A stretch of 64,000 nt of DNA from contig NZ_JAUHJQ010000002.1 in the NCBI RefSeq assembly GCF_030412965.1, positions 553,979 to 617,978 of the forward strand, written 5' to 3'. Below the pieces are notes generated by a model. The model was not told the DNA's origin. It saw only the letters and a list, made by a program, of their open reading frames with translations, and made no database searches. The DNA is from Nocardioides oceani (GTDB lineage: Bacteria > Actinomycetota > Actinomycetes > Propionibacteriales > Nocardioidaceae). Made by a program: the position numbers and the translations under genes. Shown piece by piece: positions 34,324-42,055 of the stretch; the stretch's first letter is position 1, and every line of letters begins with the position of its first letter.

Positions 34324-36132
34324 TCAGCGCGCCGGCTGGTGCACCGGCGCGAGGTCGCGGCGGTCGTCGAAGGGCACCAGCTCGGTCCGTGAGCGGCTCA
34401 CCGCGTCGTGGACGGCGAGGTGCCGCGTGGCGCCGTCGACGGGGCAGACCCACTCGCCCTCGACGCCGACCAGGCGGATGCCCGGCGACTCCAGCCACCG
34501 GAGGATCTTCTCGGTCTCCTCGGCCGTGGCGACCGGCACCGGACCCGGGCCGCCGGAGACGGTCTCGGCGGAGGCGCGCAGCGACGCGACGTACGCATGG
34601 GCGTCGGCTCCCGGCGGGATGACGCCTGCGGCTGCGAGCCGGCCGTGCCGCACGACGTGCACCGCCCAGCGCCCGTCGTCCCCGCGCCGTGCCGCGACCA
34701 CCTCGGGGCAGCGGGTGAGGGCGCTCAACCGCTGGGTGCGGCTGGCGGCACGGATGAATGCGGCGAGCCGATCGCGGTGGACGCCGGCCTCCTCGAACCG
34801 CTCGTCGGCCGCGAGTGCCTCCATCCGGACGTTGATCTGCTCCACGACCCGGTCCGGACGGCGCAGCAGCGAGTCCCGCAGCTGTCGCACGACCGCGGCG
34901 TACGTGTCGTGGTCGACCGTGCCGTCGCAGGGGGAGAGGCACCGGCCGAGCTCGGCGAGGACGCACGGCGTGCGGGACGGCGCCTTGCCGAACCGGTCTG
35001 AGCACTGCCGCAGAGGGAACGTGTCGTGCAGGGCGGCGAGGCAGTTCTCCGCCACCTTCCGCGAGGAGAACGGGCCGAGGTAGTCGGCGTCGTCGTCGAG
35101 GACCCGCTTGACCAGTGACAGCCGCGGCCACGGCTCGCGAGTCAGCTTCACGAACGTCGTCTTCTCCGGGAACCGCGAGCGGCGGTTGTAGCGTGGCTTG
35201 TGCTCGGCGATCAGCCGCAGCTCGCGGACCTCGGCCTCGAGCGGCGTCGCGCACTCGATGCCGGTGACGCTGTCGGCGATGCCGACCATCTCGCCCATCC
35301 GGGACCGGGTCTCGGAGGCGGTGAAGTAGGTGCGTACGCGCGTCCGGAGGTCCTTGGACGTGCCGACGTACAACACCCGGCGCTCGTGGTCGCGGAAGAG
35401 GTAGACCCCGGGGGCGTGCGGCAGGCCCTCGGCGAGGTGGCGCTTGCGGCGCTGGGCGGTGCTCACGCGTCCGGAGAACGTCTGGAGCTCCTCGAGCGTG
35501 TGCACGCCGAGGCCGCCGAGGCGTTCCATCAGCCCGTGCAGGACGTCGACGGTCGCGCGGGCGTCGGAGAGGGCGCGGTGGTTGGGGGTGGTGGCCGAGC
35601 CGAACGCCCGGGCGAGCGAGGAGAGCTTGCAGTTCGGTGCGTCGTCCTTGGTGATCACGCGGCGCGCCAGCCGGGCGGTGTCCAGCACCTCGAACGCCGG
35701 CCAGGGCCGCCCCTGCTGCTCGCAGAAGTGCTTGAGGAAGCCGACGTCGAACGGGGCGTTGTGGGCGACCAGCACCGTCCCGGCCGCGAACTCCAGGAAC
35801 GCGGGCAGCGCCGACTCGACCGGAGGCGCATCCGCGACCATCGCGTTGCTGATGCCCGTGAGGACGGCGATGAACGGCGGGATCGGGCCGCGGGGATCGA
35901 CCAGGGTCTGGAACTCGCCGAGCACCTCGCCGCCGCGCACCTTGACCGCGCCGATCTCGGTGATCATCGAGCCGCCCTCGGCGGAGCCCCCGGTCGTCTC
36001 GAGGTCGACCACGGTGAAGGTGATGTCGCGGAGCGGCCTCCCGAGCTCGTCGAAGCTCCGTTGCGACTCCCAGGTCGCCCGGCCCGCCGAGGGCCGGCCT
36101 CCCGGGTGCTCGGTGGAGAGGGTGCTGCTCAT
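34324..36132 (-). CDS. DEDDh exonuclease fused to UvrC-type GIY-YIG endonuclease
   Basis: The protein has 602 residues and matches M. tuberculosis Rv2191 in architecture. Residues ~35-205 form a DnaQ-like DEDDh 3'-5' exonuclease with VVDLETTGGSAEGG, LVAHNAPFDVGFL and NHRALSDARATVDVLHGL. Residues ~245-330 form a UvrC-type GIY-YIG domain (APGVYLFRDHERRVLYVGTS). The rest resembles the UvrC middle region, with UVR-type residues and LGRCLSPCDG. It is not a replacement for UvrC itself and is thought to act in nucleic-acid cleavage or repair. ATG 36132 begins near a TCACCACC-like context, and GC-rich extension upstream is not conserved. Confidence 0.88.
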   Translation of the reverse strand: MSSTLSTEHPGGRPSAGRATWESQRSFDELGRPLRDITFTVVDLETTGGSAEGGSMITEIGAVKVRGGEVLGEFQTLVDPRGPIPPFIAVLTGISNAMVADAPPVESALPAFLEFAAGTVLVAHNAPFDVGFLKHFCEQQGRPWPAFEVLDTARLARRVITKDDAPNCKLSSLARAFGSATTPNHRALSDARATVDVLHGLMERLGGLGVHTLEELQTFSGRVSTAQRRKRHLAEGLPHAPGVYLFRDHERRVLYVGTSKDLRTRVRTYFTASETRSRMGEMVGIADSVTGIECATPLEAEVRELRLIAEHKPRYNRRSRFPEKTTFVKLTREPWPRLSLVKRVLDDDADYLGPFSSRKVAENCLAALHDTFPLRQCSDRFGKAPSRTPCVLAELGRCLSPCDGTVDHDTYAAVVRQLRDSLLRRPDRVVEQINVRMEALAADERFEEAGVHRDRLAAFIRAASRTQRLSALTRCPEVVAARRGDDGRWAVHVVRHGRLAAAGVIPPGADAHAYVASLRASAETVSGGPGPVPVATAEETEKILRWLESPGIRLVGVEGEWVCPVDGATRHLAVHDAVSRSRTELVPFDDRRDLAPVHQPAR

Positions 36133-36222
36133 GCGGGCGACGCTAGGCGCGGGCGCCGACAATCCCGTGACGGCTCGCGGAATAGGCTCGTCGTCGTCCC
36201 TCCCGACCGTCTGGAGCCACCG

Positions 36223-37494
36223 TTGTCCACCTCCTCCTCGTCGCCCGCGTCGGCCCCGGCCCTCGCGCAGCTGCCCGAGCCCGTGCAGGCCCGCGTGGTG
36301 GCGATGACGGCGGAGGTGCTTCCCGCGCTGGGTCAGCTGCCGCCCGCGCTCCGCCGGGTCGCGACCTTCGCCCCGGCCCGCCGGGCGAAGCTGGGCGCGA
36401 CGGCGATCGCCTCGGCGCTGCGGGACGAGGAGCTGCGTGGCCGCGTTGCGTCCCACCTCGTGGTGCAGCCGGCGACGGCGGCCACGCCCTTCGACCGCGC
36501 GGCGACGGCCTGGCTGGTCCGGACCGGCGCGTGGGAGGAGGAGCTGGCGGCCGCCCTCCACGGCGTCGTCCCGGCCGGCCCCACCCGCGAGGAGACCGAG
36601 TTGTCCCGGCTGCGCGACCGGCTCGACGCTGCCGAGCGTGCGGCCCGTGAGCAGCGGGCCATGCACCGCGCCCAGGTTGACGAGGTCAAGGGCGAGAACG
36701 CGACCCTGCGGCGCCGGCTCGGGGAGGCCCGCGCCGCGGAGAAGGCGGCTCGGGCAGCCGGCGAGCAGGCGGCTGCGGAGGTCGACGGTCTGCGTCGCGA
36801 GGTCGAGGCCCTGGCGTCGGCGCAGGAGCGGGAGGTACGCCGGCTGCGTGCCCGCGTCGCGGAGCTCGAGGCGGACGCCTCGGCCGGGCGCCGCGCCGTA
36901 CGAGCGGAGCGGGACGAGGCCACCGTGCGGGCGCGGGTCCTGCTGGAGACGATGATCGACGCCGCCGCCGGTCTCCGCCGCGAGCTGGGCCTGCCGTCGG
37001 TGAGCGGCGCACCGGCCGACCGCGTCGAGGCCGGGCTGTCGGCCGGTGTCGCGGACGGGGCACGGCTCCTGACCGGCGCCTCGGCCGGCCTGCTCGAGCA
37101 GTACCTCGCCATGCCGCGCGCCCGGCTCATCGTCGACGGCTACAACGTCAGCAAGAACGTCTGGCCGACCTCACCGCTCGAGGCGCAGCGGATCCGGCTC
37201 GTCAACGGCCTCGCGCCGCTGGTGGCCCGGACCGGCGTCGACACCACCGTGGTCTTCGACGCGGGCCAGGCCGGTCAGGGTGCCCGTCCGGTGGTCGCGG
37301 CGCCCCGTGGCGTCCGGGTGTACTTCAGCCCCGAGGGCACGATCGCGGACGATGTGATCAGGGACTTGGTCGCCGCCGAGCCGGCGGGCCGCGTGGTCGT
37401 CGTCGTGACCGGTGACCAGGCCGTCCTGGCCGACGTCACCCGCGCGGGCGCACGCGGCGCCTCGGTCGACGCCCTGGCGGCGCTGATCAGCTGA
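36223..37494 (+). CDS. NYN-domain (YacP-like) putative RNase
   Basis: The protein has 423 residues. An N-terminal helical region is followed by a long coiled coil (residues ~125-240, Glu/Arg/Ala-rich). The C-terminal NYN domain has RARLIVDGYNVSKNVWP with its first catalytic Asp, TTVVFDAGQAGQGARP, and VVVVTGDQAVLADVTR with the last acidic residue. YacP/Rae1-like NYN proteins cleave RNA, in some cases on the ribosome. A TTG at 36223 preceded by GGAG was taken as the start, since no ATG or GTG in frame fits upstream. It is divergent from the nuclease gene. It ends in TGATCA, abutting the stop of the convergent methyltransferase. Confidence 0.8.
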   Translation: MSTSSSSPASAPALAQLPEPVQARVVAMTAEVLPALGQLPPALRRVATFAPARRAKLGATAIASALRDEELRGRVASHLVVQPATAATPFDRAATAWLVRTGAWEEELAAALHGVVPAGPTREETELSRLRDRLDAAERAAREQRAMHRAQVDEVKGENATLRRRLGEARAAEKAARAAGEQAAAEVDGLRREVEALASAQEREVRRLRARVAELEADASAGRRAVRAERDEATVRARVLLETMIDAAAGLRRELGLPSVSGAPADRVEAGLSAGVADGARLLTGASAGLLEQYLAMPRARLIVDGYNVSKNVWPTSPLEAQRIRLVNGLAPLVARTGVDTTVVFDAGQAGQGARPVVAAPRGVRVYFSPEGTIADDVIRDLVAAEPAGRVVVVVTGDQAVLADVTRAGARGASVDALAALIS

Positions 37495-38085
37495 TCAGTG
37501 CTTGACCGCTTCGACCACGAACTCGTTGTACCTGAACACGCGGCCGGCCCTCCGCGGCAAGGGAAAGCTCGATGCTCGTCGCACTTGCAGGCCGGACTGT
37601 GCGAGGAGATTCGCGATCTTCCCGTCGTCGAACCACTCGACGTGCGTTGGATCGGAGGCGAAGCCCCGTTCCTGGGGACAGATGACGAGGACTCGGCCGC
37701 CCAGGCGCACAGCCGGTAGGTGCTCCTCGAGCAGCGCCCTCGCCTCGCCAATGGTCATGTGCTCGACGACGTGCGCAAGGAGGAGGGAGTCGAAGGACCC
37801 CGCCACGGCCTGATCGGCCCGGCGCCACTCGGCGACCGTGAAGGCCGCAAGCCCGCGCCCACGAGCAACGCGGACGGAGGCCTCGTTGTGGTCGACCCCA
37901 ACTGACCCGTCAGGCAGCCAGGCGAGGTTCCGGCCGATACCGCAGCCGACGTCGAGTGTTCGGCCGAGGCGGTGACGACGAAGGTGCCAACGGTAGGGCG
38001 TCTGGACATTCAGAAGCCGTTTCCAGCGGGCGTCGCTGAGCTGGACCAATCGGTCGGCGTAGTCCTCGCCAGAGGTGCCATCCAC
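37495..38085 (-). CDS. Class I SAM-dependent methyltransferase
   Basis: The protein has 196 residues. The SAM-binding motif I is RTLDVGCGIGRNLAWLP, motif II appears as GSVGVDHNEASV, and LLLAHVVEHMTIGEARALLE is the motif IV-like segment. The N-terminus RWKRLLNVQTPYRWHLRR resembles methyltransferase-11/23 proteins of polysaccharide clusters. GTG 38085 has no strong ribosome site but a TATCTT at 38093-38098 in the reverse strand could be a -10 for a leaderless start. It is divergent from the acyltransferase gene. The substrate is unknown; modification of a surface polymer is inferred from the neighbour. Confidence 0.75.
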   Translation of the reverse strand: MDGTSGEDYADRLVQLSDARWKRLLNVQTPYRWHLRRHRLGRTLDVGCGIGRNLAWLPDGSVGVDHNEASVRVARGRGLAAFTVAEWRRADQAVAGSFDSLLLAHVVEHMTIGEARALLEEHLPAVRLGGRVLVICPQERGFASDPTHVEWFDDGKIANLLAQSGLQVRRASSFPLPRRAGRVFRYNEFVVEAVKH

Positions 38086-38200
38086 TCGGCAAAGATAGTC
38101 CGAACGTCGTCGCTGACGTAGTGCAGCCGACACTGGGAACGACCCGCGAGGCCAGGGGCGTTCGTGGGACAGGATCGAGCCGCGCCGCGACCATCGGACC

Positions 38201-39265
38201 GTGCCGCAGTCCACGACGCTTGGTGCGCGCTATGACAGCGCTGCTCCGAACAGTCTCACCTTCCTGCGGCTGCTTCTCGCTCTTGAAGTGGTGATGTGGC
38301 ACGGCGTCTCGTTGCGAGGCGGCGTCCTGCCTCCTGCTGTCCAGCGGGTCGTCAGCGACGTGGGTGTCGATGCCTTCTTCGGGATCTCGGGCTTCCTCAT
38401 CTGCAAGTCCTGGTGCGGCCGACCGAGCGTGCGACTGTTCGCGGTCGGGCGGGCACGACGTCTCCTCCCGGGCCTGTGGATGTCGCTCGTCGTGACGGCA
38501 TTCGTGATCGTTCCGACAGCGTGCATGGCAGCCGGTGTTCCCGTTCCGCGGGCGACGGACCTGGTCGATTTCGTCTCGTCGAATGCGACGATCTGGGTGC
38601 GGCAGTGGGGGATCGCCGGCGCCGTGCCGAACCAGTTCGACGCTTCTTGGAACGGCTCGCTGTGGAGCCTGTGGTGGGAAGGGTCGTGCTATGCCGTCGT
38701 GGCGGCCCTCGGAGTGACACGCTCGATCCGAGCACGCACGGTCGGCGCCCTCTTCGTCGCAGTGTGGGGGGTAGCGGCAGCGGTCGAGGCGGCCGGCCTG
38801 CCACCGATGGTCGGTCCGGTCACCTTCTGGGGTCCCCTGCGAGCGGGACTGCCCTTCCTTGCCGGCGCCTTGCTCTACTGCCTTCGGCACAGGGTGCGTT
38901 TGTGCAGACCCACCGCGGTCGCTGCTGGAGCGCTTGTGCTCGCCAGTCCCGTTGCACTGGAGAACTACCGCCTCGTCGCCTCGATGCCGCTGGTGTACCT
39001 CTGCCTGTACGTCGCGAGCCGCGGCGCCCACGAATGGCAGGGGACGAAGCACGATGTCTCGTACGGCATTTACCTGTACTCGTTCCCGGTGCAGCAGGCA
39101 CTCATCATGAACGGCTTGGCGGACCTGCCGTGGCTCGTCTTTGTGATGGTTTCGGGCGCCGTCACCATGCCGTTCGCGATTGCATCCTGGTTGCTCGTCG
39201 AGAGACCCGCGCTTGGTCGGGCCAGAGGTCGACAACGCGCTCGCCTTGCAGACGCTGTCTACTGA
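38201..39265 (+). CDS. Membrane acyltransferase (acyltransferase_3 family)
   Basis: The protein has 354 residues and about ten transmembrane helices. The family N-terminal motif is seen as LTFLRLLLALEVVMWHGVS, with the catalytic His in WHG and the Arg in the FLR part. The end has LLVERPALG, a typical acyltransferase_3 terminus. Members O-acetylate sugars in lipopolysaccharide, exopolysaccharide or glycolipids. Base composition and codon use (more frequent ctt, gca, gtt) look lower in GC than surrounding genes. Together with the divergent methyltransferase it looks like an inserted surface-polymer modification pair. Confidence 0.84.
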   Translation: MPQSTTLGARYDSAAPNSLTFLRLLLALEVVMWHGVSLRGGVLPPAVQRVVSDVGVDAFFGISGFLICKSWCGRPSVRLFAVGRARRLLPGLWMSLVVTAFVIVPTACMAAGVPVPRATDLVDFVSSNATIWVRQWGIAGAVPNQFDASWNGSLWSLWWEGSCYAVVAALGVTRSIRARTVGALFVAVWGVAAAVEAAGLPPMVGPVTFWGPLRAGLPFLAGALLYCLRHRVRLCRPTAVAAGALVLASPVALENYRLVASMPLVYLCLYVASRGAHEWQGTKHDVSYGIYLYSFPVQQALIMNGLADLPWLVFVMVSGAVTMPFAIASWLLVERPALGRARGRQRARLADAVY

Positions 39266-39295
39266 CTGTCGGTGGGCACTGCCACGGTGTGCTGC

Positions 39296-39502
39296 ATGAC
39301 GACACGGATCGACTGCGACACCTGCGTGGTGCGGGGTCTGGCCTGCCATGACTGCGTGGTGACGGTGCTGCTGGGGCCGCCCCCGGAGCTGACCTTCGAC
39401 GATGACGAGCGACAGGCTCTGGACGTGCTGGCGGAGAGCGGGCTGGTGCCTCCGCTGCGGCTGGTGCGACCAGTGGACGGGTACGACGTCGAGTCGGCGT
39501 GA
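39296..39502 (+). CDS. Small CxxC-x6-CxxC protein (68 aa)
   Basis: The protein has 68 residues. It starts MTTRIDCDTCVVRGLACHDC, giving two CxxC pairs separated by six residues, and then VVTVLLGPPPELTFDDDERQAL. The cysteine spacing suggests a zinc or iron-sulfur site or a disulfide redox couple. Similar small proteins upstream of NlpC/P60 genes occur in Streptomyces and Nocardioides, from memory. The ATG is 31 bases after the acyltransferase stop. No experimental function is known to me. Confidence 0.7.
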   Translation: MTTRIDCDTCVVRGLACHDCVVTVLLGPPPELTFDDDERQALDVLAESGLVPPLRLVRPVDGYDVESA

Positions 39503-39853
39503 CTCCTGTGACGGCAGTGACGTGGGTGACCGCTGGGGGTAAAGAATCCGGCGCTCTCCCCAGAAACTGTTGCGACATACCGGGGAAGATTCGCGGGACA
39601 CCGGACCCGCGACTAACCTGTCGTGCTCAGGCGCCCGTGGCAGTGGACCAACCGGTCTGCGCGGGCACCGCGTCGAGTCCTGGCCCGCTGCGGCGGTCCG
39701 GGAGCCGGGGAACCACCGGCGCTGCGCGCAGCGTCACTGGGGTGAATCACCCGCGAGGCACCGCACAGCGGTGAGGAGCGGGCGTAGGGCCTGTCGTGCC
39801 CGAACCCGTCAGCTCACCCGGTAGGCGTACGACACCGAGGAGACCGTCCGCTC
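39503..39853 (+). other. Long intergenic leader region
   Basis: This 351-base stretch separates the CxxC protein from the NlpC/P60 gene. Its right half is a c-di-AMP riboswitch (separate entry). Its left half should hold the promoter. No clear -35/-10 pair stands out: GGTAAAGAAT near 39538 is -10-like, but a matching -35 is not convincing. Confidence 0.6.
39665..39830 (+). promoter_or_regulatory. ydaO-yuaA type c-di-AMP riboswitch
   Basis: The element lies directly upstream of the NlpC/P60 gene. Conserved blocks are seen in order: GGAGCCGGGGAACCACC (39701-39717), CTGGGGTGAATCACC (39737-39751), GCGTAGGGCC (39782-39791) and GCCCGAACCCGTCAGCTC running to GGTAGGCG (39798-39827). The last block matches the highly conserved GAAUCCGUCAGCUAACC...GUAAGCG stretch of the B. 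subtilis ydaO aptamer. In actinobacteria this class controls cell-wall hydrolases and Rpf genes, usually turning expression off when c-di-AMP is high. Exact 5' boundary uncertain by tens of bases. Confidence 0.88.
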
Positions 39854-40837
39854 GTGCTCAACGGCCGGAAGCGCATCATCCCCGCCCTCACCGGGCTCGC
39901 CCTCGTCGGACTCATCGGCATCGGCCCCTCCGGGCCCGCCCAGGCGGAGCCGGACATCGACGACGTCCAGGCCCGGGTCGACCGGCTGTTCCACGAGGCC
40001 GAGCAGGCCTCGGAGCGGTTCAACGACGCCAGGATCGAGCTGCGCGAGCTCAACAGCGACCTGCGCTCGCTTCGGGCCGACGAGGACCGCCAAGGTGACC
40101 GCCTCGAGGGGGTTCGCCAGCAGGTCGAGCGCTCCGTCGTCCGCCAGTACCAGGGCCAGGGCCTCTCTGCCGTCGGCCAGGTGATCGTCTCCGACGACCC
40201 GCAGGGCTTCCTCGCCGAGCTCTCGACGATGTCGGCCTTCGACGACCTGCAGGACCAGATGTACGGCGACTACACCGCCGAGCTCGAGGCTCTCGACATC
40301 CGTCGCGAGGCGACCCAGGACCGCGCGGCCCAGGTGGCCGAGGTCAAGGAGCAGCTCGCCGAGGAGAAGGCGGAGATCGACGAGAAGCTCGCCGAGGCCG
40401 AGGGTCTCCTCGACCGGCTCGAGGAGAAGGAGCGCGAGGCGCTCGTCTCCCGCGACACGACCCGCCCGCCGGTGTCCGTGCCGGCCTCGGGCCGGGCCGC
40501 GGCCGCCGTCGCGTACGCGATGGCCCAGGTCGGGGACGCCTACGTCTACGGTGCGGCCGGCCCCAGCGCCTTCGACTGCTCGGGCCTGACCATGATGGCG
40601 TGGGGCGCGGCCGGCGTGGCTCTCCCGCACTCCTCGAGCGCCCAGTACTCCTCCGGACCGCAGGTCGCTGAGAGCGACCTCCAGCCGGGCGACCTCGTCT
40701 TCTACTACAGCCCGATCAGCCACGTCGGCATGTACATCGGCGGCGGGATGATCGTGCACGCGGCCAACCCCGGCTCCGGCGTCACCACTGCGCCGCTGCA
40801 CTCGATGCCGTACGTCGGCGCGGTGCGCCCTGGCTGA
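39854..40837 (+). CDS. NlpC/P60 peptidoglycan endopeptidase with coiled-coil N-terminus
   Basis: The protein has 327 residues. A signal peptide ends near GPAQA (residue ~31). A long coiled coil spans residues ~35-205, a pattern shared with RipA-like hydrolases. The NlpC/P60 catalytic domain has Cys242 in SAFDCSGLTMMAW, His290 in SPISHVGMYI and His302 in VHAANP. It cleaves peptide stems in peptidoglycan outside the membrane. The gene corresponds to Rv2190c. GTG 39854 follows the riboswitch and a GAGGAGA site. Confidence 0.93.
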   Translation: MLNGRKRIIPALTGLALVGLIGIGPSGPAQAEPDIDDVQARVDRLFHEAEQASERFNDARIELRELNSDLRSLRADEDRQGDRLEGVRQQVERSVVRQYQGQGLSAVGQVIVSDDPQGFLAELSTMSAFDDLQDQMYGDYTAELEALDIRREATQDRAAQVAEVKEQLAEEKAEIDEKLAEAEGLLDRLEEKEREALVSRDTTRPPVSVPASGRAAAAVAYAMAQVGDAYVYGAAGPSAFDCSGLTMMAWGAAGVALPHSSSAQYSSGPQVAESDLQPGDLVFYYSPISHVGMYIGGGMIVHAANPGSGVTTAPLHSMPYVGAVRPG

Positions 40838-40877
40838 GCCCGTCCGTCCGGCCGAGGCCGGTCGCCCACGTCGGTGG

Positions 40878-42050
40878 GTGGCCGGCCTCGTCGCGTTCGC
40901 GGTGCTGGCCGTCGGGGCCGTCTCCTGGCTGACCCTGCGGGACGACGCGTACGTCGCCACGCCGGCAGGACGGACAGCCGATGCCCTGGGCCCGCGGGCG
41001 GTCGACGCCGCGCTCGACCGGCTGGAGGAGGCCGCCGCGGCCGGCGACGCCGGCTCGCTCCAGGGCACGCCCGCCGACGTCGTCCGCAACGCCTCCCTGC
41101 TGCGGGTCCGTGACCTCGACCTCCGCCTCGTGGACGTCCTCGGGCGGACCGACGAGGGGGTTCGGGCGGCTGTCGACGTCACCTGGCGGTTCGGCGGCTT
41201 CGACGTGCGACCGGCGCGCACCGAGGTCGAGATGACCTTCGCGGCCGACCGCGAGGACGCGGTGCTCACGTCGGTCGGCGGCGGCGATGCCCGGAGCCCG
41301 TTGTGGCTGACGGGGCCCGTCGAGGCGCGCCGGTCCGACCGGGTCCTCGTGCTCGCTGCCGCTGGCGTCGATGTCGGCTCCGTGTTCTCCCGCGCCGAGG
41401 CCGCCGTGCCGGTGGTCCGTCGAGTGCTCCGCGCCTGGCGTCCCCGACTGGTGGTCGAGGTGCCGGGCTCCGCCGAGGGGCTCGGCGCCGCGCTGGGCGC
41501 CGAGGACGGCCAGTACGACGCTGTCGCGGCCGTGACCGCGGCCCCGGACGGCTCGACTGCTCCCGACGCGCCGCTGCACGTCTTCGTCAACCCCGAGGTG
41601 CTCGGCAGCCTCGGCCGCCGCGGCGCCCAGGTGGTCATGAGCCACGAGGCCACCCACGTCGCGACCCGGGCGCCGGTGACCACCCAGCCGCTCTGGCTGC
41701 TCGAGGGGTTCGCTGACTACGTCGCCCTGCGAGACGTCGACCTGCCGCTGACCACGACCGCCGGACAGGTGATCGAGCAGGTACGGCGGGACGGGCTGCC
41801 GGGCGACCTGCCCGGCCCCGTCGAGTTCGACACCGCCACCACGCACCTCGGCGCGACGTACGAGGCGGCCTGGCTGGCCTGCGTGGTCCTGGCGGAGCGC
41901 GCGGGGGAGAGCGGCCTCGTCGATCTCTACCGCGCCGCGGCCCGGCTCGGGCTCGAGGACGCACTCCGGGACGTCGCCGACTGGGACGAGGCCGCCCTCA
42001 CCCGCGCCTGGCGGTCGAGGCTGGCCGATCTGGCCGGCCTGTCAGACTGA
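40878..42050 (+). CDS. Membrane-anchored gluzincin-type metallopeptidase
   Basis: The protein has 390 residues. A single N-terminal helix (GLVAFAVLAVGAVSWLTL) anchors an extracytoplasmic domain. Residues 256-260 read HEATH and Glu276 lies in LLEGFADYV, so the motif is HExxH-x15-E as in gluzincins with an EGFADY box (peptidase MA-like). Substrate unknown. The GTG at 40878 was taken as start because no other usual start codon lies upstream in frame. It follows the NlpC/P60 gene after 40 bases and may be co-transcribed. Confidence 0.75.
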   Translation: MAGLVAFAVLAVGAVSWLTLRDDAYVATPAGRTADALGPRAVDAALDRLEEAAAAGDAGSLQGTPADVVRNASLLRVRDLDLRLVDVLGRTDEGVRAAVDVTWRFGGFDVRPARTEVEMTFAADREDAVLTSVGGGDARSPLWLTGPVEARRSDRVLVLAAAGVDVGSVFSRAEAAVPVVRRVLRAWRPRLVVEVPGSAEGLGAALGAEDGQYDAVAAVTAAPDGSTAPDAPLHVFVNPEVLGSLGRRGAQVVMSHEATHVATRAPVTTQPLWLLEGFADYVALRDVDLPLTTTAGQVIEQVRRDGLPGDLPGPVEFDTATTHLGATYEAAWLACVVLAERAGESGLVDLYRAAARLGLEDALRDVADWDEAALTRAWRSRLADLAGLSD

Positions 42051-42055
42051 ACCGC

